Below, one piece after another: positions 16,679 through 24,403 of a stretch of 32,050 bases of DNA. The position numbers and the translations under genes are program-made. Below the pieces are notes generated by a model, which ran no database searches, was not told the origin of the DNA, and saw only the letters and a list, made by a program, of their open reading frames with translations. This DNA comes from Thermoplasmata archaeon (lineage in GTDB: Archaea; Thermoplasmatota; Thermoplasmata; Lutacidiplasmatales; UBA184). Numbering within the stretch: position 1 is the first letter of the stretch; the number at the start of each line of letters is the position of its first letter. The stretch lies in NCBI GenBank assembly GCA_030041735.1, contig JASIBA010000087.1:1-32050 (forward strand), read 5' to 3'.

Positions 16679-17905
16679 TCAGCCGAGCCGGACGCGCGGA
16701 TCGAGCCAGGCGTACATCACGTCGACCACGAGGTTCGCGACCACGATGATGATCGTGAACAGGATCGTCGAGCCGAACGTGAGCCCGAAGTCGATCGGCT
16801 GCGCGACCGACACCGCGAGGATGTAGCCGACGCCGTGGAGGCCGAAGATCGTCTCGATCACGGGAAATCCGGCCCAGAATCCGGCGATCGTGAGCCCTAA
16901 CACGGTGAGGGTGACGTTCCAGGAGTTGCGGCCGGCGTGCCGCTTGATCACGACCTTCTCGGGCAGCCCGTTGGCGCGGGCGGTCCGGACGAAATCCAAG
17001 TTCATCACCTCCAGCATGCTGTTCCGCACGAAGCGCAGCAGGAACCCGATCGAGTCGTACACGACGATGATCGCCGGCAGCAGCATCCGGAAGATCGTGT
17101 CGAGCGAGAGCACGTAGTCGCCGTGGATCGCCGCGTCGATCGTCGGGAATCCGGTCGGGGTGCTGAGGTAGCCGCCGATCAGCCAGGCCGGGTAGCCGTC
17201 GTTCGCCGCCGAGGGGTTGGGGAAGCAGCCGGGCGGAGGCCAGGACCCGTAGACGTCGAACAGGGTCCCGTACCCGGGGCAGCCGTACGACTGCCAGTGG
17301 TTCGCGGCCCCGAACAGTAACAGGACGCCGAGCAACAGGATCGTCCCTAAGAGGAAATCCGGGAACGCGAGACCGGAGAACGAGAGGACCCGGATCCCCT
17401 GATCGACGGGGCGGTTCCGCATCTGGGCCGCGTACATTCCGAGCGGGATCGACAGGAACAGCACCAGCAGGGCGACGACCCCGAGCTCGAGCGAGTAGGG
17501 AAGGAACCAGCCGAGCACCGTCAGCACCGGCTTGCCGTCGGCGGGCGGGAAGGCCGCGGCCGCTTCGCTGTGGTTCGCGACGTAGCCCCACTTGAGCGTG
17601 AAGCTGTCGTACATCCAGATTCCCCACTGGACGTAGACGGGACTATCGAGACCGAGCCGGTGGATCGCGTACTGATAGAACGGATTGGGGCAGTCCGACG
17701 TCGCGTTCGCGGGGCAGACGCCTTCCCCGGGGATCAGGTAGGGGCTGTAGCCGCCGGGCGTACCCTTGGGGGGCGGCCCCAGGTACGAGGCGAGCCGATC
17801 CTGGATCGGGATGGCGCTGACGAGAGCGAAGGTGACGGTCATCACGCCGATGATGATCACCACCATCAGCAGCAAGCGCCGGACGATGTACGCCCACATC
17901 TTCAT
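16679..17905 (-). CDS. Peptide ABC transporter permease, OppB/DppB-like (paralog 2)
   Basis: [53 protein letters not shown]; collinear with paralog 1. Confidence 0.92.
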   Translation of the reverse strand: [408 protein letters not shown]

Positions 17906-17920
17906 CGCCCGCTCCCTCCC

Positions 17921-17949
17921 GACCGGATGCCCGTCAACTGCGTCCGGTC
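17921..17949. promoter_or_regulatory. 7-bp perfect inverted repeat overlapping the predicted TSS of paralog 2
   Basis: GACCGGA-N15-TCCGGTC between the TATA (17964-17971) and the start (17905). Confidence 0.4.
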
Positions 17950-17963
17950 GAGCCTCGCCCGTC

Positions 17964-17971
17964 TATAAATA
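17964..17971 (-). promoter_or_regulatory. TATA box for permease paralog 2 and the operon
   Basis: tataaata on +, TATTTATA on the coding strand, about 60 nt upstream of the ATG at 17905. Confidence 0.65.
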
Positions 17972-18018
17972 CCCCCGAATGGCGCCGGTCGTGCCGGCGC
18001 GCCCGCCGCCCTGCCCGG

Positions 18019-18360
18019 TCACAGGAGCGGCAGGCTTCCGGTGATCGGATCGAGGTCCGAATTCCGCGCGGGGCCGAGACCGAGGCAGGTCCGGGTCCCC
18101 GGCGCCACCTCGGTGAGCCCGGCGTCCTCCACCCACGCGGTCAGGATCCCCCGGGCCCGGGCCGCCCGATCGATCCGTTCGAGCTCGTCGAGCCGCTCCA
18201 CCGTCAGGGCGATCTTCTTCTGTCCCTGTTGGCGCCACTCGTGGTACACCCGGGGCTCCTGGGCCGCGGCCCGCTCCGCGAGGAGCACCGCCGCGTGGGC
18301 GACCTGCACCGCAATCTTGCCGGTCGTCAGCCGGATCTCGCCCCGGACCACGACCACCAT
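18019..18360 (-). CDS. pth2: Peptidyl-tRNA hydrolase, Pth2 family
   Basis: MVVVVRGEIRLTTGKIAVQVAHAAVLLAE...QKKIALTVERLDEL...GRTCLGLGP-like C-terminus. Confidence 0.92.
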   Translation of the reverse strand: MVVVVRGEIRLTTGKIAVQVAHAAVLLAERAAAQEPRVYHEWRQQGQKKIALTVERLDELERIDRAARARGILTAWVEDAGLTEVAPGTRTCLGLGPARNSDLDPITGSLPLL

Positions 18361-18385
18361 CTTGACCTCCCCGCCGGCCCGCCGA

Positions 18386-18925
18386 TTATCGACCGTACGC
18401 CACCTCCCGCTCCCGGCCGAGCGCCTCCTGCTCTCCGACCAGCCGGTCGATCTCCTGGCGGATCGCGGCGCGCTCGGCCTCGGGAGCGTGCGAGACCCGC
18501 AAGGCGTGGCGGAGCCGTCGCTCCTCGCGGCCCAGCTCCTCGAGCCGGCGCGTGAGCTCCCAGGCCCCTTCCTCGCCGGCCTCGGGCTCGGGGGCCGGCG
18601 GACTCGGTGCCGATCGCGCGTACGCGCCCCGGAGCCAGCCGGCGATGAGGCCGACCAGCGCGACCCCGGCCAGGACCGATTCGAGCACCGGGTCCGTCCA
18701 GTTCGCCTGGAATCCACCGGGCGCCGCGGCGAGCAGGAGCTCGCCGGCGAGGACGGTCAGCACCACGCTGAGCACGAACGCCAGGGTCCCGATCTCGAGC
18801 GCGCGGCGCAGCGCGCCGGGGCCTCGGACCCGCCACTCGGGGAAGGTGGCCTTCGCGACGGTGTAGCCCGGGACGAAGAACAGGAGGGGCACCCCGACCA
18901 CGACCTCCCACGCGGCCGCGGTCAT
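18386..18925 (-). CDS. Membrane protein resembling DUF1616
   Basis: GVPLLFFVPGYTVAKATFPEWR followed by further TM helices and a charged coiled C-terminus. Confidence 0.6.
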   Translation of the reverse strand: MTAAAWEVVVGVPLLFFVPGYTVAKATFPEWRVRGPGALRRALEIGTLAFVLSVVLTVLAGELLLAAAPGGFQANWTDPVLESVLAGVALVGLIAGWLRGAYARSAPSPPAPEPEAGEEGAWELTRRLEELGREERRLRHALRVSHAPEAERAAIRQEIDRLVGEQEALGREREVAYGR

Positions 18926-18941
18926 CGGACGGCCCCGCGGC

Positions 18942-20282
18942 TCATTCCGGCGTGGCCTCGGCTCCGCTGAACTGCCGCTCGAGCTGGCGTCGCAGGCGCC
19001 GGTTCGAGGCCAGGCCGTGGGCCGCCTTCCGCGTCGCCTCGTAATGCTTCAGCAGCGCCCGGACCTCCTGGGTACGGGTGCCGCTGCCCCGAGCGATCCG
19101 GTGGACCCGGTCCGCCTTGATCACCTGGGGGTCGTCGAGCTCGGCGCCGGTCATCGAGTCGAGGATCGTGCGGAAGCGCCGGAGCTTCACCTGGGTCGCG
19201 TCCATCTGCTGCTCGTCGATCTTCGCGGCCCCGACGCCGGGGATCATCGACATCAGCTTCGAGAACGGCCCCATCTCGCCGAGCGAGGCGAGCTGCGTGC
19301 GCATGTCGCGCAGGGTGAACCGGCCGCTCATCAGGTTCTTCGCGGCCTTCTCGGCGGCCTCCTTGTCCGAGAGCTCCTCGAACCGCTCGAGCAGGGTCTG
19401 GATATCCCCCATCCCGAGCAACCGGGAGACGAATCGCGTCGGCTCGAAGTGCTCGAGCTCGTCGAGATGCTCGCCCGTTCCGATGAACACGATCGGCGCC
19501 CCGCTCACCGCGACGGCCGAGAGCGCCCCGCCGCCCTTCGCGGAACCGTCCAGCTTCGTGAGGATGACACCGGTGAGCCCGACCGCCTTGTGGAACGCCT
19601 CCGCGCTCCGACCCGCGGTCTGCCCCATCGCGGCGTCGAGGACGAGGAACGTCTCGTCCGGCGCGAGCGCGGTCCGGACGCGCTGGAGCTCGGCGATCAG
19701 CTCGGGGTCGATGCCGCTCCGGCCGGCGGTGTCGACGATCACGGCCAGATGCGGCGGGAACTTCGCGACCGCCTCGCGCACGATCACCTCGGCTCGGCGC
19801 TCCGCGCGGTTCGCGTAGAACTCGGCCCCGACCTTCTTCGCGAGCTGCTCGAGCTGATCGATCGCGGCCGGGCGGTGGACGTCCGCCGCAACGAGGCCGA
19901 CCCGCACGCCGCGCTTCTGGAAGTATCGGGCGAGCTTCCCGGCCGTCGTCGTCTTGCCCTGGCCGAACAGGCCGGCGAGCAGGATCCGCTTCGGCTTCAG
20001 CTCGAACGGCCGCTCCTTCCCGAGGATGCCGCGGATCTCCTCGTAGATGATGCGAATGAGGAAGTCGCGCACGCTGGCCCCGGCGGGGGGCTTCTCCTGG
20101 GTCGCACGCTGGCGCACTCGCTGCGTGAGCTCGAGCGCGAGCTGGACGTTGACGTCGGCCTGCAGCAGCGCCCGCTGGATGTCCCGCACGACCTCTGCGA
20201 GGAGCGCGGCGTCCACTGTCGACCCGCGGGCGATCTTCTGCAGGACGCCCCGGAGCGACTTCCCCAGTGAGTCGAGGACCAT
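18942..20282 (-). CDS. srp54: Signal recognition particle GTPase SRP54
   Basis: GLFGQGKTTTAGKLARYFQKRG, DTAGRSGID, TKLDGSAKGGGALSA, M-domain SMIPGVGAAKIDEQQ and RIARGSGTRTQEVRALLKHY. Confidence 0.96.
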   Translation of the reverse strand: MVLDSLGKSLRGVLQKIARGSTVDAALLAEVVRDIQRALLQADVNVQLALELTQRVRQRATQEKPPAGASVRDFLIRIIYEEIRGILGKERPFELKPKRILLAGLFGQGKTTTAGKLARYFQKRGVRVGLVAADVHRPAAIDQLEQLAKKVGAEFYANRAERRAEVIVREAVAKFPPHLAVIVDTAGRSGIDPELIAELQRVRTALAPDETFLVLDAAMGQTAGRSAEAFHKAVGLTGVILTKLDGSAKGGGALSAVAVSGAPIVFIGTGEHLDELEHFEPTRFVSRLLGMGDIQTLLERFEELSDKEAAEKAAKNLMSGRFTLRDMRTQLASLGEMGPFSKLMSMIPGVGAAKIDEQQMDATQVKLRRFRTILDSMTGAELDDPQVIKADRVHRIARGSGTRTQEVRALLKHYEATRKAAHGLASNRRLRRQLERQFSGAEATPE

Positions 20283-20331
20283 CGTCTGTCCCGCCGGCCG
20301 GGCCGGCGGCGGACTAGGGAGAGGGCAGTCA

Positions 20332-20340
20332 CCTATAGTT
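20332..20340 (-). promoter_or_regulatory. TATA-like element upstream of srp54
   Basis: aactatagg on the minus strand, about 54 nt upstream of the start. Confidence 0.4.
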
Positions 20341-20392
20341 TTCTCTCGCCGGACGGCGTGCCCGGCGGTCGGGCGCCGGACGGTGCCGGAAG

Positions 20393-20401
20393 CGCTTTAT
20401 C
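20393..20401 (+). promoter_or_regulatory. TATA-like element upstream of the GltA-like gene
   Basis: gctttatcg about 31 nt upstream of the ATG at 20428. Confidence 0.45.
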
Positions 20402-20427
20402 GCCACCGCGGGCTTGTTTCGCCGAAG

Positions 20428-21888
20428 ATGCCGCCGGATGCCGTGGCCGCGGCCCCCAAGGTCGTCCCCCCGAAGCTCAATCCGGTCCGGGTGCCGGTGC
20501 CGGAAGAGCCCCCGGAGGTCCGGACCGCGGACTTTCGGGAGGTCCTGCACGCGTACTCCCGGGAGGACGCGGTGCTGGAGGCGAAGCGCTGCATCCAGTG
20601 TCGCCGCCCGTGGTGCGTGGAGGCGTGTCCGATCAACCAGGACGCGCGGGAATACATCCGGCTCATCGCGGCCGAGGACTGGGACGGCGCCGCCCGGGTG
20701 ACCCTGCAGGACGACCCGCTCGCGACCTGCCTGTGCAAGGTCTGCTACCACTATTGCGAGGACGCCTGCGTCGTCAAGAAGAAGGGCGTTCCGATCGCGA
20801 TCCGGCAGCTCAAGCGCGCGGCGCTCGACTTCGGGGAGAGCGACCTCGTCTACGTCCCCTCGAAGCCGAAGCACCAGCGCGTCGCGATCGTCGGGGCCGG
20901 CCCGGCCGGCCTGATGGCGGCCTGGGAGCTCGGCGTCCGCGGCTATGGGGTCACGGTGTACGAGGCGGAGGACCGGCTGGGCGGCCTCATGCAGACGATT
21001 CCCGCGTACCGGATGTCCGACGCGGACGTAGAGACCGATCGCGCCCGGTTCCGGGACCTCGATGTGACGTTCGAGCGCGACACGAAGATCGGTCGCAACC
21101 ACCCGCTCGACCGCCTGCTCCGGGACGGGTACGACGCGGTCTTCCTCGCGATCGGGACGCCGACGCACCGGACGCTCGACGTGCAGGGCGAGCACCTCGA
21201 GGGGGTGATCCCGGCGCTCTCCTTCCTGAAGCAGCTCAACCACGGCCGGCCGCCGGCGCTCGGCCAGAACATCGTCGTAGTGGGCGGCGGGGACGTCGCG
21301 ATGGACGCGGTCCGCAGCGCGCGGCGCCAGAGCCCGGGCGGCCACGTGACGCTCGTCTACCGTCGCAGCCGCGAGGAGATGCCGGCGGACCCGGAGGAGA
21401 TCCACGGAGCGGAGCAGGAGGGCATCGAGTTCAGGTTCCTCCAGGCACCGGAGCGGCTCGTCGGCACCACCCACGTCGAGGGCCTGGTCGTGCAGTCGAT
21501 CGAGCTCGGACCCCCCGACGCGGGCGGCCGGCGCAGCCCCGTGCCCGTGCCGGGCTCGCAGCAGACGATCCCCTGCGATACCGTGATCGTAGCGGTCGGA
21601 CAGCGGGCCGACCTGGAAGGGTTCGGCCCGGAGCACGAGCTCCGGCTCACGCGCCAGGGGTGGCCCGAAGGGACCGGGACGGGCTTCGCGACCGCGGTGC
21701 CCGGCGTCTTCGCCACGGGCGGCCGGTCGGTCGTCTACGCGATGGGGAGTGCCATGTCCGCGGCGGAGGCGATCGACGCCTACCTCGCCGCGAAGCGCGG
21801 AGAGAGCGCGTCGGCGCGGCCGGATCCGTTCGGGGGCCCCGGCACCGCGCACCTTCCGGCCGGGTACACGACTCCCATCCGAAGTTGA
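20428..21888 (+). CDS. NAD(P)H-dependent glutamate synthase small-subunit-like / sulfide dehydrogenase alpha-like FAD/Fe-S oxidoreductase
   Basis: CIQCRRPWCVEACPINQD, CLCKVCYHYCEDAC, VAIVGAGPAGLMAAWEL, NIVVVGGGDVAMDAVRSARR, GVFATGGRSVVYAMGSAMSAAEAIDAYL. Confidence 0.9.
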   Translation: MPPDAVAAAPKVVPPKLNPVRVPVPEEPPEVRTADFREVLHAYSREDAVLEAKRCIQCRRPWCVEACPINQDAREYIRLIAAEDWDGAARVTLQDDPLATCLCKVCYHYCEDACVVKKKGVPIAIRQLKRAALDFGESDLVYVPSKPKHQRVAIVGAGPAGLMAAWELGVRGYGVTVYEAEDRLGGLMQTIPAYRMSDADVETDRARFRDLDVTFERDTKIGRNHPLDRLLRDGYDAVFLAIGTPTHRTLDVQGEHLEGVIPALSFLKQLNHGRPPALGQNIVVVGGGDVAMDAVRSARRQSPGGHVTLVYRRSREEMPADPEEIHGAEQEGIEFRFLQAPERLVGTTHVEGLVVQSIELGPPDAGGRRSPVPVPGSQQTIPCDTVIVAVGQRADLEGFGPEHELRLTRQGWPEGTGTGFATAVPGVFATGGRSVVYAMGSAMSAAEAIDAYLAAKRGESASARPDPFGGPGTAHLPAGYTTPIRS

Positions 21889-21940
21889 CCTGATCTCACG
21901 GGGCCAACCTTTTTCTCCGACGACCCGCCCCTTCTCCGTG

Positions 21941-24340
21941 ATGTTCGCTCGGTCAGCCCGAGCGCTTGCCCGCGCCCGCGGGGGCCGTCCCGTCGCCTGG
22001 GCGGTCGTGCTGGCGGCTGCGCTCCTCGCGTCCTCGATGGGGGTCGCGGTAGCCGCGGCCTCACCGGCGAACCCGGCCCTTTCGAGCGCCGCGGCATCCG
22101 CCCTGGGGCCCTTCGCCACCCGAACGGGGTTCTCCTCGAGCTATCTCGCCGAGGTCCCGGGGGCCTCGCCCGCGTCCGGCGAGGTCGAGGTCGTGCTGAC
22201 GCTCGAGTCGCCCAACCCGGCCTTCTACGCCTCCGTCCCGACCGGGGCCCCCGCGATGACGGAGACCGAGATCGCGGACGAGTACGGCGTGTCGAACGCG
22301 TCGTACGCCGCCCTCGAACAGTACTTCGAGGCCCGGGGGGTGAGCGTCCTCCACGCCTGGCCCAGCCGACTCTCTCTCAGCCTCGAGGGGAGCGCGACCG
22401 CGGTAGGCACGGCGTTCGGTACCGAGCTCCTGTCGGGATCCTACCAGGGGCGTGCGGTCTCCTTCCCGCGGTCCGTCCCCTCGCTCCCGAGCGCCTTCGA
22501 GTCGGAGATCGCCGGAGTTTCGGGGCTCAGCGAGGGCTTCGATACCTTCTCGATGCCGTACACCCCCGCGTCGCCCGGCGTGACGGGGGCGGCCGGATCC
22601 ACCGGCGCGTCCACGACCCCGATCTACCCCTCCGACGCCCGGGACCTCTACGACGTGTCGCCCCTCTACAACCTCACGGCGAGCCCCACCTACGCGACGG
22701 GAAAGGGCATCGTGCTGCTGCTGTGGGGCTGGGGCTACGATCCCTCGGACCTCCGCACCTTCTTCACGAACAACTTCCCGAGCTCGTTCCCGACGCCCAC
22801 TCTGGACCCGTACCCGGTGGACGGGGCGATGTCGCCCGGCCCGAACGCCCCGAACGACCCCAGCAACGGTTCGCGGGAGCTGACACTCGACCTGGAGTGG
22901 TCGGGATCGATGGCCCCTGGGGCCACGCTGGACGCGGTCTATGCGCCCCCGGGTCCCGCGAGCGACGGCTACTCGCCCTCGGACGCGGCGATGGAGGACG
23001 CGATCAACACCGCGGTCACCCCGTCCGACGTGCCGAACGTCGCCGTGATCTCCATGTCGTTCGGCTCGGCCGACGGACAGGACCCCCCGTATCAGGCGGC
23101 GTTCGAGTCGGCGTTCCAGCAGGCGGCCGACGAGCACATCACCCTCTTCGCGGCGACCGGGGACACGGGCGGCGACGCGCCCTCGTCGGGCGGCGGCTGC
23201 AGCGGGACGGTCCAGCCCGAGTACCCGGCGGCGTCCACGCAGGTCGTGGCGGTCGGCGGGACCGTGGTGACCCCCGGCCTCCTTTCGGGGTACTCGGAGA
23301 CGGCGTGGTCCGATAGCGGCGGTGGCTATTCCGCCGAGTATCGCGCCCCGTCCTGGCAGCTCGTCGGCTCGGCCGCGGCACCGATCGAGGCCGCGGGCGG
23401 GTATCGCGGCATGCCGGACGTCGCGGCCACCGCCTCGTACAACTACCTCTATTTCGGCGGGCAGATGGACGTCGGCGACGGGACGAGCTTCGCGACGCCG
23501 CTGTGGGCCGGGATCGTCGCCGAGATGGACGCGCTCCGGGGCTCGAACTTCGGCTTCCTCACGCCGGCGCTCTACGCCCTCGGAGCGAGCTCGAGCGCGG
23601 AGCCATCCGCGTTCCACGACATCACCTCCGGTTCGAACTGCGTGGGTTCGGCCGGGCCCGGCTGGGACCCGGTCACGGGGTGGGGGTCGCCCGACGCGAT
23701 CGACCTCTACGAGCATCTCGTCTCGGCGTTCGTGAACGTCACGCTGACCGCGTCGCCCGGGCTCATCGCGCCCGGGGGCTCGGTCGCGATCACGGCGATC
23801 GTCACCAACGCCACCAGCGGCGCCGCGATCGCCTCCCTCCCGGTCGTCCTCTCCCTCGGGTCGAACGGGATCGGCGGTCCGTGCTCCGGCTCGTTTGGCT
23901 CCCGGACCGTGACGTCCAACGCCTCGGGCGGCGTGGCGACCTCGTTCCACGTGAGCGCCTGCTACCTCGGCTCCTCGGCGGTCGCGACGGTCCTGGTCGA
24001 GAGCGACGGGTACTACGGCACCGCCTCCTCGACCGTGCGCGTCAACCTGTTCGGATTCTTCCCCGCGCTCCAGTCGCTGACGACCTATCCCGCGAACATC
24101 GTCCTGTTCACGGGCATCATGGCGGTCGCGATCCTCATCGGAGCCGCGCTGGGCCGGCCTCCGCGTCCGAAGCCCGTCGCCCCGGCGGCCGTCACCGGTC
24201 CGCCGGTCGTCCCGGCGACACCCACTCCGCCGCCTCCGGCGGCCGTCCCCCCCGCCCCCGCGCCGGTCGCGCCGACGCCCTCCCCGCCCGGGCCCGCACC
24301 GGCGGAACCCGTCGCCCCGCCCGAGGGTACGGGGTCGTGA
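21941..24340 (+). CDS. Secreted, membrane-anchored S53 (sedolisin/kumamolisin-like) serine-carboxyl protease
   Basis: Signal-like N-terminus; activation domain; ELTLDLEWSGSMAPGA (Glu/Asp), GDTGGDAPSSGGGC, catalytic GDGTSFATPLWAG; C-terminal TM and proline-rich tail. Confidence 0.92.
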   Translation: MFARSARALARARGGRPVAWAVVLAAALLASSMGVAVAAASPANPALSSAAASALGPFATRTGFSSSYLAEVPGASPASGEVEVVLTLESPNPAFYASVPTGAPAMTETEIADEYGVSNASYAALEQYFEARGVSVLHAWPSRLSLSLEGSATAVGTAFGTELLSGSYQGRAVSFPRSVPSLPSAFESEIAGVSGLSEGFDTFSMPYTPASPGVTGAAGSTGASTTPIYPSDARDLYDVSPLYNLTASPTYATGKGIVLLLWGWGYDPSDLRTFFTNNFPSSFPTPTLDPYPVDGAMSPGPNAPNDPSNGSRELTLDLEWSGSMAPGATLDAVYAPPGPASDGYSPSDAAMEDAINTAVTPSDVPNVAVISMSFGSADGQDPPYQAAFESAFQQAADEHITLFAATGDTGGDAPSSGGGCSGTVQPEYPAASTQVVAVGGTVVTPGLLSGYSETAWSDSGGGYSAEYRAPSWQLVGSAAAPIEAAGGYRGMPDVAATASYNYLYFGGQMDVGDGTSFATPLWAGIVAEMDALRGSNFGFLTPALYALGASSSAEPSAFHDITSGSNCVGSAGPGWDPVTGWGSPDAIDLYEHLVSAFVNVTLTASPGLIAPGGSVAITAIVTNATSGAAIASLPVVLSLGSNGIGGPCSGSFGSRTVTSNASGGVATSFHVSACYLGSSAVATVLVESDGYYGTASSTVRVNLFGFFPALQSLTTYPANIVLFTGIMAVAILIGAALGRPPRPKPVAPAAVTGPPVVPATPTPPPPAAVPPAPAPVAPTPSPPGPAPAEPVAPPEGTGS

Positions 24341-24373
24341 CCCCGGTCGTGAGGACTGGCCGCCGACGAAACT

Positions 24374-24384
24374 CTTAATCAAAT
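24374..24384 (+). promoter_or_regulatory. TATA-like element for pheS
   Basis: cttaatcaaat centred about 26 nt upstream of the ATG at 24404 (predicted leaderless). Confidence 0.45.
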
Positions 24385-24403
24385 CCCCTCCTCCCTCGCC
24401 GTC

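Noticed and set aside
24160-24340. C-rich low-complexity DNA at the end of the S53 gene
   Set aside because: Explained by the proline/alanine codons of the protein tail; not an independent DNA repeat
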